Source: Acarospora socialis (Eukaryota > Ascomycota > Lecanoromycetes > Acarosporales > Acarosporaceae). Taken from it: 64,000 bases of DNA. The position numbers and the translations under genes are program-made. Each line of letters starts with the position of its first letter. The first letter of the stretch is position 1. Shown here one piece after another: positions 44,493 to 56,395 of the stretch. Under the pieces are notes generated by a model. That model saw only the letters and a list, made by a program, of their open reading frames with translations, was not told where the DNA came from and ran no database searches. Location of the stretch: assembly GCA_025617375.2 (NCBI GenBank), contig JAMYGW020000001.1, positions 1,116,001 through 1,180,000 on the forward strand, read 5' to 3'.

Positions 44493-45224
44493 TCACTCCT
44501 CCTCCTCCTCAAACAAAAACCCGCTCTCATCCCACACCTCCTCCCGATCCACAAACGCCGTGCGCGCAAACGTCGTCGCATGTGCGTAAGTCGACAACGC
44601 CACCTCTTCGCCCTCCCTTTCCGACCGAGGCGACCCCACCGCGCCTCCCCCTTCCTGCGCAAAGACATCTGGCGGCCCCCCTCCCCGTACGAAGGGATAC
44701 GGCGACGAGGGCCGGTTGCGGCTGAGGCGTGGCCATGTGCGGCTCGTGCTCGTGTCCGTGCTCCTGCCCCTGCTCCGGCTATCTGTAGCTTGAGAGGTGG
44801 CAGTCGATGCCAACGGCGTATGGAGAGAGGAGGACGAGGAGGGTCGGAGGCGGATGGGGAGGTCGCCTGCGAAGCGGACGTGCAGCGGTGGACTCGGCGA
44901 GGTTGAGGGGGAAGTCGAGGTCGAGGAAGCGGGAGAGCCTCGCGCGCGACTGGTGGTTGGTTGGGTTAAGGTAATGGTGGCGGGGCGACGGGGGGCGACG
45001 AAGAAAAGGGTTGGGTCGGAGAACGTGGACGAGAAGGAGTAGGAGGGTTCGTCGGCGTATTCGATGTGCGTGCTGCTGGCGCCGGGGGTGCCGTCGGGGA
45101 GGAAGTATTGGATGTGGTGGTATGTGGTGGTGGGGAGGGAGTCCGGGGCAGGGAGGGCGTATTCGATGTGTTCGGCTGTTGGTCCTTCGGAGAAGAGGGA
45201 TAGGGCGGTCGATGTGTAGGCCAT
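44493..45224 (-). CDS. Hypothetical disordered Ser/Thr/Pro-rich protein
   Basis: I choose ATG 45224 (243 aa); the frame is open further upstream to 45353 but reads less like protein. The N-terminal 80 residues contain two similar words (AEHIEYALPAPDS and STHIEYADEPSYS) with YHHIQYFLPDG between them, suggesting a short repeated beta-hairpin motif around H-I-E/Q-Y. The rest is Ser/Thr/Pro/Arg-rich and the last residues are a run of glutamates. No domain recognised. High GC skew gives large shadow ORFs on the other strand. Confidence 0.5.
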   Translation of the reverse strand: MAYTSTALSLFSEGPTAEHIEYALPAPDSLPTTTYHHIQYFLPDGTPGASSTHIEYADEPSYSFSSTFSDPTLFFVAPRRPATITLTQPTTSRARGSPASSTSTSPSTSPSPPLHVRFAGDLPIRLRPSSSSSLHTPLASTATSQATDSRSRGRSTDTSTSRTWPRLSRNRPSSPYPFVRGGGPPDVFAQEGGGAVGSPRSEREGEEVALSTYAHATTFARTAFVDREEVWDESGFLFEEEEE

Positions 45225-45675
45225 GGTGGGTGGTGAGCGGTGGATGTGGATGATGGTTGAAAGGATGGGGTCAAGGTCAATGAGAAAATGGAGCAATCTG
45301 TATCGAGAGCACTTGGATTGGGTGTTGAGGACGATAATTGTTTGGTGGTTCAAATCTTGGAGTGGATGAGAGAAGGAAGGAAGGAATGGAGGTCTGGGAG
45401 ACCGCTAGATATTTATGGGCAGTGGAAAGAGTGTTAATGGAAACTGACTGGGAGTGTTCCGTCCTCCATCTGTACCCAATTTGGTGTAGTACGCGGTGTC
45501 GAACCAAAACAGACCAAGCAGGTACGCTGCTATGCGGGTAATAATAGGACTGGTAACAACAGCAGACACATCATTCGGTAAGGTAGCTGGACCGCATCGA
45601 GACTCCCCAATTAGGCAAGTATCGATGGTGGTTGCGATGACAATGACATGAAAATTAAATCGCAGTAAATTCCTC
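45225..45675. other. Intergenic, promoter of the hypothetical gene
   Basis: About 450 bp between the hypothetical gene start and the next minus-strand stop codon. Nothing else recognised. Confidence 0.45.
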
Positions 45676-47238
45676 TCAATATAGATTAGCTCCCGCTGCA
45701 AACCGGGCCAGCAGCCCTACATCCCAATTCTGGAACTTCCTTGCGGACAATGGTAGCAACGCAGTGCTCTCTTTAAGCCTGGCCCTGATCAATGCTAGTA
45801 CGTGCGCAGGTAATGGGAGCTCTTCCAGTAAGGTATTTTCCTTATCTAATACATCCCGCGCATTGTCGACTTGTTGGTAAAGGATTTTCATCGCTCTCTT
45901 TGGATGCTTGGATTGTACCTCCGTACACGCAGAGTAGCGAAGATCTGGTGTAAAGACCCAGAGCTATATGGTTTAGATGATTGCTTAGTGATTGTGTGAG
46001 TCTGGCTTGGCTATGACTTACCATTGTGCCTGCCACATCGTCCTCTCCATCCTCATCGTACATCACGAATTTCCGTACAGCTCGATTCTCGATCAACCCC
46101 AACAACTGAGTTGAAACGAACATTTCTATCGGGAAAGTCTGTCCTTCACTTTGGGCGTCCAGTTGTAAGCATAGACTCCACTTCCAGAGTCTCCAACCAT
46201 CCGCCATTTGGTCGACGAATCCGAGGGGGTCATGGCACGCAGTGCATCTAAGCTTAGGAGACGTCCGTGATCGGTTGTCATGTTGTACCTGACATCATGA
46301 AATTAGACATGTACCTTGACACTTTCTCGTGAACACTGAGACTTGAGATCTTCACGGTGAAAACAGCGAGGTTTGCAAGTTCGAGCAACAGCGTACTCCA
46401 AAAGTAACCCTTCTGACAGATCAAAGAAATGTAGAGGGTAGACTTGATAGAGTCGCCAGCTTATGAGGTGTTGATGTTGGGAAATTGTATCGGTGGCCGA
46501 TCCATGGGGCCGACGCTGAGCTCGGGGACAGGCCTCCTTCTTGTTGCCCTTCTACGATATATAGAATAGTAGCCGCTCCGCAAAGAATGAAAACAAATAT
46601 TCAGGAGGCGCAAAGCACAAGAAGCGTACCTCTATGCCAGGGCAGTCTTGTCTCGCTAGTAGTAGATGGGTAAGATCGACAAAACCGACTCCGAATTTCG
46701 CAAGTAGTTTGTTATTGGCCGTGTAACCTTCCTGCATGCCACTTGTACTGCCATTAGAGACATGAGTATTGTCGTGCTCTTCAGGATCAGGTTTGTGGCA
46801 ATGCCAAAAATCCATCATCTCCGCCCAGTACTCGCTGGGAAGATTCTTCCAGACACTAACTGCGGAGCGCTCCACCAGGATTTGATTGCAACTCCGACAA
46901 CTGATCTGTGTAGTGGGTGTCAATGAGTCCGCAGACCACTCAACAAGATTTCCGGCCATTGCAGCACTCAGATCCGCTGGCAATCCATGCCCTAAGATCG
47001 GTAACCGGTACGACAGCTCATGAGCCGGTCCGGTAGGGAGATTCAGCGCTGCATTGGTTGCAACCTTGGCCGGCAATTGAAGACATGCGGTCACTCCTCC
47101 ATGACGTATTCTTAAGCTTTGTAGGTCTGAAGACAAGTCGATTGAAGTCTTCTCAGAGATGTTGGAATTGAAGGACGCATAAACGGTAACCTGCCGGAGA
47201 TGGAGGAGCAGTTCGGCGTAGACCTTGATTGATGGCAT
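45676..47238 (-). CDS. UBE3D-like (HECT_2) E3 ubiquitin ligase
   Basis: Multi-exon minus-strand gene. Firm exons: 46630..47238 (MPSIKVYAELLLHLRQVTVYASF..., with SCRSCNQIL and KNLPSEYWAEMMDFWHCHKPD), 46022..46288 (CTACHDPLGF, ADGWRLWKWSLCL, STQLLGLIENRAVRKFVMYDEDG) and 45676..45963 (LWVFTPDLRYSAC, RAMKILYQQVDN, LELPLPAHVLALIRARLKES). The conserved CxxC pairs, the LPSEYWAEMMDFWHCHKP block and the C-terminal HECT-like part match the UBE2C-binding/UBE3D family. A middle exon (about 46551 downward, open to 46297) is likely, but its 3' splice is unclear, so total length is approximate (about 450 aa). Function: ubiquitin transfer, in vertebrates linked to cyclin B. Confidence 0.75.
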
Positions 47239-47571
47239 CTGCGCTGCAGGTTAATAATCGTTATAATTCTGCGTCATGATCTAAAGCTGCTGTCCACGCG
47301 GAACACATCCATGGAGGGTCCAATGTCGCTCATGTTCCGATGTGACAGGATACAGTAGTTGAAGCTCTCGAAGTTTCAGCATTGCTTAAATTAGCTCCCT
47401 CGTTGAGCATTTGATGATCTGCAGCGCTAGCCGATTGCGCTACGCCTTGTGATAGGTGAGGGCGGGGAAGAAGCAAACCAAGACGTCTATAAAGCAGCTG
47501 GAGCAACCATTGTCAGATTTGATATTGTCTTTCGACCTCACTGAGTAGATTGAAAGCTAGTCGACCGCAAC
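47239..47571. other. Divergent promoter region
   Basis: 333 bp between the E3 ligase gene and the questin-oxidase-like gene. Contains a tRNA A-box look-alike on the minus strand near 47430, rejected as a tRNA. Confidence 0.45.
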
Positions 47572-49009
47572 ATGTTCTCTTCATTCTCGCTACCATTCAG
47601 TCTGCCACGGATTCTTAAAGCAAGCCCTGGGCCATCAATTGCCATCCCCGCTGTTGAAGTCCACGATGTCGAAGTCATACACGAAAAGCGGGCAAGGACA
47701 CTGAAACATCTCCTCAAGCTCAATCATGTCAATCACTCGATTGTATACCACAACCTCCAGTTCCACAACCATATGCCGCATGTGTGTACTCGCCGCCTTA
47801 CACTCTGCCTCTGCCTGCAAAATCATCTGACACGCTCAAACAGATTCTTGGATCTGCTTATATACTCAATGCCTCTTCTGAACACTTGAATGAGATCTAC
47901 GAGAAAGAATCAGAGGAGCTGGAGCCATGGCATGACTCCCCGGGAGAGATATCCAAGGACGACTGGAGGGACTACTTGGGGGATCCACGGTCAGCAGCTG
48001 GTGCTTGAGCTGTCATCGTTTATAGAGCGTTGCTGAATGCAATCAAGCTATCAAAGAGCATATGTCGACTTCTTCGAGGACGAACTGGTCCTCAGCGGCT
48101 ACGACTGGCGAAAAGTGATCCATGAGTACCTCTTCCAGGGAAAACAGCCGCTCATCAACTGCATGATCGCTGGGTGTAGGTCCCAAACCCTGATCTTCCT
48201 ATCAAGTACAGTCTGTAATATCATACACAGTGGGCCATCCTCTCATTCATCTCGGCTATGCTCTCGAGCTGTCGAGCCGGGAGCTGGCAATGGAAGCTCT
48301 TGGCCTCGTCTCGACCTCTTACAACTACTTTCATAAGTATCTGGATGATCCGGCTTATTCGAAGCCTTCCACGTACAGCACAAGCTCGCCTCTGGATATT
48401 CTTCAGCGAGTTGCGAGAGACAATCACTTTGACGGTCTTTTCGACGAACCAGGTGCCCGTAACATCAAGCTCCTGTTCCAAGACCACGAGAGTGCGGTGG
48501 TGGAACATTGGAACTCTTGGAAGATCTCCAACCCGATCAAGCAGTTCGAAGACAGTCAATATGCAGCGACTGCATTGCTTGTGTCGACTTACGGACGTGG
48601 TAGCGCGAAATTCGATTTCTTCCTCGTCCATCTACTGACCACGAGTCATGCTGTGCGCATTCTAATACCTCTCATACCAGCTCAATTTCACGTCACGTTG
48701 GTAAGGCAATGGTGGCTCTTAACACTGGCAGTCTACATAGCGCAGCTTCGACCATCGATTATGGTTGAGAACATCTTGGAGTATGATCTGAAGGGCAAGG
48801 ACTGGAAGTGGGTGGAAAGCCAAGCCGTGGACGGCAGGCGGTCGTTCGATGCACACTATGTGAAAGCTCTCCGGGCCATGAAAGTGGCTGCACAGACGTG
48901 GGGCGACAAGGATGAGTTCTACCTGAAAGCCGCTGTGAAGTTTGGAGTGGATTTTGATAGTTGGGGGGGTTTCGGGCAGACGAGCAGTGATGATTCGGAA
49001 GTGAACTGA
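47572..49009 (+). CDS. Questin oxidase-like protein (DUF4243 family)
   Basis: Join 47572..47781, 47844..47989, 48048..48175, 48231..49009; 420 aa; introns 55-62 bp. Markers in order: LKLNHVNHSIVYHNLQFHNHMPH, ILGSAYILNASSEHLNEIYEKESEELEPW, YQRAYVDFFEDELVLSGYDW, AGLGHPLIHLGYALELSSRELAMEALGL, and late FFLVHLLTTSHAVRILIPLI. The His-rich blocks (HNHMPH, GHPLIHLGYA, HLLTTSHA) are typical of the family named after questin oxidase/AflY. Members act in Baeyer-Villiger-like or ring-opening steps in geodin and aflatoxin pathways, but many stand alone in genomes with unknown roles. No polyketide synthase is visible here, so a metabolic context is not shown. Confidence 0.85.
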
Positions 49010-49571
49010 TTGTTGCTACGGTATGGCGCTGTTCTACTCTCAACGATGTTTTACTATCAATTGATGCCCTGCTTGAATATTACGGTGCTGTTGCTGAAAC
49101 GTCACTACTATAAGCGTTGAGCACGGGCCAGACTGTATCTAATCGCGGATCTAATCTAAGATCGAAGCTTCCTTAGTGGCTGGAGCTCTAGGGACACTTG
49201 ATCATGATTCCATCCCACGAATACAAGTAGAACACGACGCCATTTTGCATTCTATGTTCTTCACGCGTAGATCTGAGATTCACACATTCGAGAAGGTTCA
49301 TGACCGAGCAGAGTACGTGAACGCCGTACCATAGCCTTTATCGCAAGTCTCAAGACTACAGGTACCGGACCGTTGACACGGGGCTGATCAAGGTCGTGCA
49401 TCGCTGGAACGAGCCCACCGATTGCGGGCGCAGCCATCGGGAAACTATATAAATCTTTATTGTGTATTGTTCCAGCATGCGGTGTGAAGACTAAGGCAGC
49501 CGGGTTTCACCGGGTTTTTTGTGAAGATTGCGACACATTAAGGCAGCCAACCAACACGCACGACTCCGGCA
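49010..49571. other. Intergenic, AMP deaminase promoter
   Basis: About 560 bp with no gene or repeat recognised. Confidence 0.5.
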
Positions 49572-52500
49572 ATGCAGTCGCCTCATATCGGGTCATTGCA
49601 CGTCCAGCACCGCGAGTCTCCTTCCGATGATGAGGGAGATTCCAATGGCCATTCAGCCCAAACTCCTGGACCGGAGGCAACTTCGATGGGGCCAGCAGCG
49701 GAGAATGAGAACCAGGGCAATGGACGGAGTTGTCACGGATTTGGTCTGGAGGAAGATATAGATCACAGTACCGGGTCAAGCACACCATTGAACAACACTC
49801 AAGGACTCCTCTCTCGTGACAAACAGCGGCGAACGGCATACTTTGATTATACTTCGGAAAAGTCCCTGAGCCACGCTGAGGCGAAGCTGTTTTACCAGAG
49901 ACACAAGTTGGAGTCGGCTCAGCAGGGACCTGAGGGCCAAAGCCCAATCTTGCGAGCGCGAACGTTTCCATCGACTGCAGGAGGTGGATTGAGCAGGGCC
50001 GGTAGCATGACGTCTCGACAAAGCAGTAGAAAGCATACTCAGAGCTCTTACGATGATGCGCCAGTGTCAGCCGACATCCCGAGTACCGAAATGCAGATGG
50101 AGGCAAAGGACTTCCAAACGCCCAACCTCAACGGATTTGATCCTTATAAACAGCATGTGGAGAACGAAATACAGGATCACTACGTTGCCGCAGATCAGTC
50201 TGCGAGAAGCCACTCAAGACACCCGGGCTTACCGCATGAGTTCAAGCCTCCAATTCTAGCCACTGAAGGTATACATGGTGCAGGAGCTGGTGTTGGGGTC
50301 GGTGGTGGTGCTGGAGGATTTGCTAGTAACGATGCCAACATCACCGCTGAGCTTAGCACAATCTACACGAACATTCAAAAGGTCATAGATTCTCGAAACA
50401 AGTACATTCGACTTTCTCTACAAGGCCCAAGTGACAATCCTAAAGATGACCCAGGATGGCAGATCTACCCTCCTCCGCCAGAGCCAGTGTGGCAGGTTGA
50501 GAAAGACGGTGTGGCTGGCGCGACTTCTGGGCCTCCAAGTATGAGCAATAGTGGATTGTTACCAGCAGACCAAAGACCCGGTGGTAGCTACTACAGCCCG
50601 CCGTCAAGCTCCGCAGGTGGTTATTCAGTGCAGCAGCCACCATTATCTCCGATCCGAAAGAAGCGCAAGCCTGGGCAGGATATCGGCGAGGACTTTGAAA
50701 TCTCTGACCTGCTGCCGTTACCGGAAGCAGCCGAGATGAATTTCAAACTTGACGAGAACAGTGTCTATCAGGTCTACGAGACATCGAAGTCTGCCGAGCT
50801 GGACAGCCCTATCCTTCACATTCCGACTATACGTGAGTTCTATATGGATCTAGACCAGGTCTTGAACATTTCGTCCGACGGCCCAAGCAAAAGCTTTGCA
50901 TTTCGGCGATTGCAGTACCTGGAGGGTAAATTCAACCTTTATGTGCTTCTCAATGAATATCAAGAGATGGCCGACAGCAAGAGGGTGCCACATAGGGACT
51001 TCTACAACGTCAGGAAGGTGGATACACATGTACACCACTCGGCTTGTATGAACCAGAAGCATCTCTTACGTTTCATCAAGAGTAAAATGAAGAAATCACC
51101 AGATGAGGTGGTCATGTTCAGGGACGGCAAGCATTTGACCTTGAGGGAAGTGTTCGAGAGCATCAATCTCACTGCCTATGATCTTAGCATCGATACACTG
51201 GACATGCATGTATGATTACTAGACCGGCAACTGATGAAACTATCAAGGCTGATATTGCTACAGGCCCATACAGACTCTTTTCACCGTTTTGATAAGTTCA
51301 ACCTCAAGTATAACCCTGTCGGAGAGTCTCGTCTACGTACTATATTCCTAAAAACCGACAACTTCATCAAAGGCCGTTACCTTGCGGAGATAACTAAGGA
51401 AGTCATCTCCGACCTGGAGTCCAGTAAACACCAGATGGTAGAATGGCGAATATCTATATATGGACGAACTTTGGACGAGTGGGACAAGCTTGCTGCATGG
51501 GTTGTCGATAACAAACTATTCTCGCATAACGTCCGCTGGCTCATTCAAGTGCCACGATTGTACGATGTTTATAAGTCTGCTGGCCTCATGGACAATTTTG
51601 AGCAGGTTGTTAGGAATATCTTTGAGCCGTTGTTTGAGGTCACGAAGGACCCGTCGAGTCATCCGAAGCTGCACATCTTCCTGCACAGAGTAATAGGGTT
51701 CGATAGTGTCGACGATGAAAGCAAGGTTGAGCGACGCCTATACCGCAAATTTCCATTACCGAAGCACTGGAACACGACACAGAATCCCCCATACAGCTAC
51801 TGGATCTACTATCTGTTCGCCAATATCGCGTCGTTGAATGTTTGGAGGAAGCAACGTGGTTTCAACACTTTCTTACTTCGTCCACATTGTGGGGAAGCCG
51901 GCGACACCGATCACCTTGCAGCAGCAGTACTCTGTTGCCACAGTATAAGTCATGGATTGCTACTTCGGAAGGTACCTTTGCTGCAGTACATCTTCTACTT
52001 GGAGCAAATCGGCATCGCAATGTCCCCTCTCAGCAACAATGCTCTCTTCCTGGCATATGAGAGAAACCCATTTCTGCAGTATTTCCGCCGCGGTCTTAAT
52101 GTATCCCTCTCGACAGATGATCCTTTACAATTCGCTTTTACCAAAGAACCACTGATTGAAGAGTACTCGGTTGCTGCGCAGATCTATAAGCTAAGTGCTG
52201 TCGACATGTGCGAGCTTGCTAAGAACTCTGTCATTCAAAGTGGCTTTGAACATGTTATCAAGCAGAGGTGGCTCGGTCCTGACTTTCACTTACCTGGTGT
52301 GAAGGGTAACAACGTGGCAAAGAGCAATGTGCCAGACATCAGAGAGGGTTTCCGACACGAGACCTTGCTTCAAGAGCACTCCATGATCGAGCGGTATACT
52401 GCCTTCTCTACTCCTACGGAGGCCGTGTCAATGGATCAACTGCCGCCGTCACGACAGTTACAGAGTCATCCAGAAGGACCACAGTCACCTTCCACATCTT

Positions 52501-53000
52501 TGCGGGTTGAGCCTTCCGTGAAAGAATCCATATCGGAATATCCGACACCTCAAAATTGGTCGGCTCCTCGTCAGTCCCCAGTTACACCTGTGCCTCACCC
52601 TCCCATGGCACACCCCGCACAGGTGGCACGGATTCCAGTGTCGTATTCCAGTGTCGCTACGACAGCTTCGAACAAGCATCCCACGGAGCCATACCGCATG
52701 CCTATCAGTTCATCCTCGATGACCACATCTACGGGAATAACAGGCAGCCCGCATCTGGTGGATGCCATGGGTCACTTGCACATCGATGGTGCTGCACCAA
52801 GGATTTTTCCCGGAGTGGTTCATGGAAGGGCTCGCAAAGGAAGCGTAAGGCAGGGCAGCAGCTCAGAAAACGATGCAGAGCGTTCTACAGCCGCTACGGG
52901 CGAACCGTCAAAGGCGGGAATGGAAGGGACGAGGGGTCAGATGCTTGGGACGTCTGTATCGGAAGAGGGTAGTGCGGCAGATGAAGAGGGGCCATCATAG
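49572..53000 (+). CDS. AMD1: AMP deaminase
   Basis: Join 49572..51209, 51264..53000 (54-bp phase-0 intron GTATGA...CTACAG); 1124 aa. The N-terminal 350 residues are low-complexity, Ser/Gly-rich. The catalytic domain starts about 390. Zinc ligands appear in [10 protein letters not shown] (about 483), then [39 protein letters not shown] and the signature [10 protein letters not shown] (about 828) with [12 protein letters not shown]. The enzyme converts AMP to IMP and ammonia, balancing adenylate pools. A C-terminal extension of about 200 Ser/Pro-rich residues (after [10 protein letters not shown]) is longer than in yeast Amd1 but common in filamentous fungi. The intron sits between DMH and [12 protein letters not shown], inside conserved catalytic sequence. 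Confidence 0.95.
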
Positions 53001-53633
53001 ACGAACCATGATTCTATGACAGATAACCCTGTACTTCTATGAGGAGTCGTGGAGCGAAGTATTTTTTGAATAGAATCATGCCTAATGTCTTCTTAGCGGC
53101 AACATGGCTGGTCTGGCGTTACCCTATTTATATTCATCGCATTATATTGGCTGGCTGCTTGTATCAATATTTTGGAGGGTAGACAGATCCATACTCGATA
53201 CTATAGACCGCTTTCGCCCGCGACAGAAACTGCTGTAGTGTAGGAAATAGCTAGTTTATAGGTGCCCGTAGAGAAAGCGATTTTCCAGATCGCTAGGCGT
53301 GGTATCCAATGCTGACTAAGCAGTTGTATGCTGTGTCAGAAATCCAGGCCTTATCCATTAGGGATTCTCATAGAGTTTTAGGTCACATTCTCCAGTAGTC
53401 TATTTGGGCTTAGTGGTGCACACCACATATTGTGTAAATTAATTCTAGATACTCTAGATAATAATGACAACTAATACTACCTGCATGCTTTGACCTCTAT
53501 GTTTGACATGCTGATATCTTGTAGATCCACGATAAACTCTCAGGAAGATTTCTCAGACTTGGAAACGCAAGCACGCTTGAATCAGTGCCAATGCTGAGCC
53601 CCAGAGATCCAGAGCTGCCTGATCTCCTGTGGC
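53001..53633. other. Intergenic, no gene seen
   Basis: About 630 AT-richer bp containing the AMD1 3' end and the RAD17 promoter. No repeat or RNA gene recognised. Confidence 0.5.
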
Positions 53634-56395
53634 ATGGCCCCGCCGCCTGCAAAGCGGCAGAAGAGACTTGTGGTCCTGAGCTCCGACGACGATGATGGAG
53701 GCCTTGAGCGAGACAAGAGTACCGTTCCGGAAGCGCCAGAGATCTTGGAACTGGCGACTGTGAACGGCAACGGCCCAGTCACGCAGAAGTTACCCAATCG
53801 CCCACGGAGGAAGCTCGCGGCTCCCAGCAAGGCGCAACCTACACCCATCTCCTCTGACACCACACCAGCCTCATCACCCAACAAACTCAAGAAGAACGCC
53901 AAGCTACGCCAGCAAGAGCAGAAGTCAAAATCACTCTACACATTCTTCACGGCAAGAGCTCAGACGCAGCGTGACAGGGTCCGAAGCGAGAGCAGGACGC
54001 CAGAGGTGGAAGAGGAGGACTTTATAGAGGATGACTCGTTGGATGAGGAGCTACGACGGCTGGATACTGTCCGGTCTGAAAGTTATAATGTGCTTGACCG
54101 TCGAAAACAGCAGCAACTGTCGCCAAGACGGAAGGGGCGTCAACACGAGCGGGAGGCGGTCAGCAATGCTAGTCAACAGTTCCTAAGAGTCCCAAGGGCG
54201 ATCCAAAGCAATGTTCGAAGGGACAAGGAGCAAAGGGTGCTTGAGGAGGACCCGAGACCATGGGCAGAGAAATACGCACCCATAAGTCTTGAAGAACTGG
54301 CGGTACATAAGAAGAAGGTTGCGGATGTTCGAACATGGTTGGAGCATGTGCTTCAGGGTAGATCTCGGAAGGTGTGTCTCCTCGATGGGTATGGGCCTTT
54401 GATGATGCTCACTAGGGTATTCAGAAACTACTGATCCTCAAAGGTCCCTCTGGCACCGGCAAGACCGCCACAGTATCCCTCTTAGGTCCCGTTATGGGAT
54501 TCGATGTCACAGAGTGGAGGAACCCCATTGGTTCAGAGCTTTCATCCGAAAGCTTCGTCTCGATGTCTGCCCAATTTGAAGATTTCCTTGGGCGCAGTGG
54601 CAGGTTCGGATGTCTCGATATCTTCAGCGGCAGTGGAAATAATACCAAAGTCTCTGAAGAATCTGCTGTTGCAGCAACGAACGCTGCCCAACAGAGCGTC
54701 ATACTGTTGGAAGAATTCCCTAATACATTCATGCGATCATCCACTGCCCTAGAGTCCTTTCGTGAAACCCTTTTACATTATTTGGCAGCTAATACCTCTC
54801 CGCTTGCCGACGTTTCCTCTGGACGTGTAACACCAGTCATCATGATCATCTCTGAAACTCTTCTAACCACCAGCACTGCAATCGCAGATAGCTTCACAGC
54901 CCACCGTTTACTAGGGCCCCGCATACTCACTCATCCTGCTGTCAGCGTCATCGACTTTAACCCTATTGCCCCCACCTTCATTGCTAAAGCCCTGGATCTT
55001 GTGGTACAGAAAGAGGCTCGGACGTCAGGAAGACGAAGAACCCCTGGTCCAGCCGTGTTGAAGAGACTTGGAGAGATCGGTGACGTACGCAGTGCGGTCG
55101 GCTCCCTTGAATTCCTGTGTCTGAGAGGGGATGAAGGCAGCGAATGGAGTGGAAGAGTGGCCGGCAAAGTGAAGAGGGGTGCCAAAGACAGCTCGAACCT
55201 GACTCAACTTGAGAAAGAGACATTGGAGATGGTGACCCGACGGGAGGCTACGCTTGGCATATTCCACGCAGTCGGGAAAGTCGTCTACAACAAGCGTGAC
55301 GACATATCTGCACCGGATCCAACCATAGAACCTCCTCCGCAACCGCCAGATCATTTGTCTCAGCATGCACGGCCCAAGGTCAGTCAGGTGTCGGTCGACA
55401 CGCTCATTGACGAGACCGGCACCGACACACAAACTTTCGTCGCCGCGTTGCATGAGAACTACATCTTGTCCTGCGATGGTCCGTCTACCATAGACTCAAT
55501 AAACGGCTGCATCGACGCACTCTCAGACTGCGACGTGCTCAGCCCCGATGGACGGGCTGGTTCTCGGTCTGGCGCCAGCGGCGGAGGTTTTGGTGGCGGC
55601 GCTTCACAGGGAGCAACGACTGACAGTCTCCGCCAAGGTGATATTTGCTTCCAGATTGCCGTTCGCGGTATCCTGTTCGCACTGCCATACCCAGTCAAGC
55701 GGCGTGCTCAACCAGGCTCAACAAGTGGTGTTCGCGCTGGCGGTAGAGGTGGGGATGCACATAAGATGTTTTACCCCACTTCTCTACGGCTCTGGCGGCA
55801 GGCAGAAGAGATAGAGGCGCTGCTCGACGATTACATCAATCGATCCGCTCACACCAACCATACCAATGCTCCGTATCACGACCATAAAGCAGAGCCCGGC
55901 GACGTCGATTCCTGGAATAGCCCTCCGACCAACACCCTCAACACCAACCACACATCCTCCGTTGCACCCAACGACAACCCTCCACAAAACCTACCCATAC
56001 CCACACGCACAGCCCGCCACGAAATGCTCCTCGACCGTCTCCCCTACCTCACCCAAATTACACGCCACCGCCACCGCCATAACCTCACTCGTCCCACCAC
56101 AACCGCAGAACTCCGCCAGCTCGAGAATATCACGCAATTCCGAGGCATTGACGCGCAGAGCGACGATGTGGACGAAGAGGAAGACGAAGACCTGAGGTCG
56201 ATGGAGCCACTGTGGACGACGGACCAACCCGCTGAGCTGTCTGCGCCTGCCTCGCGATCGCGGTTGTGGAAAGGGGACGGTGCGTGGCGGAATGGTGGTG
56301 GAGAGATGGGGATGGATGGTGGGTTTGGGGGCCGTGGGTTGGTGGAGAGGGGAGTTGAGAAGCTGGTGCTTAGTGATGATGATATTGAGGATTAG
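53634..56395 (+). CDS. RAD17: Checkpoint clamp loader Rad17/Rad24
   Basis: Join 53634..54371, 54425..56395 (53-bp phase-0 intron GTGTGT...TTCAG), 902 aa. The disordered N-terminus (MAPPPAKRQKRLVVLSSDDDD) ends at PWAEKYAPISLEELAVHKKKVADVRTWLE, a conserved clamp-loader entry motif. Splicing places KLLILKGPSGTGKTATVSLL (Walker A, about residue 252) next to it, followed by MGFDVTEWRNP, QQSVILLEEFPN (Walker B-like) and a sensor region IIMISE-like (VIMIISETLL). The C-terminal third has Gly-rich and acidic linkers. Rad17/Rad24 replaces Rfc1 to load the 9-1-1 clamp at DNA damage. The acidic C-terminus (DEEEDEDLR, LSDDDIED) resembles 9-1-1-binding tails. Confidence 0.92.

Noticed and set aside
47410-47450. 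tRNA gene on the minus strand: TAGCGCAATCGG fits an A box
   Set aside because: No acceptor-stem partner and no proper B box or T arm downstream; anticodon arm does not form.
49776-50036. Minus-strand ORFs over the AMP deaminase N-terminus
   Set aside because: Antisense shadows of the long catalytic gene frame.
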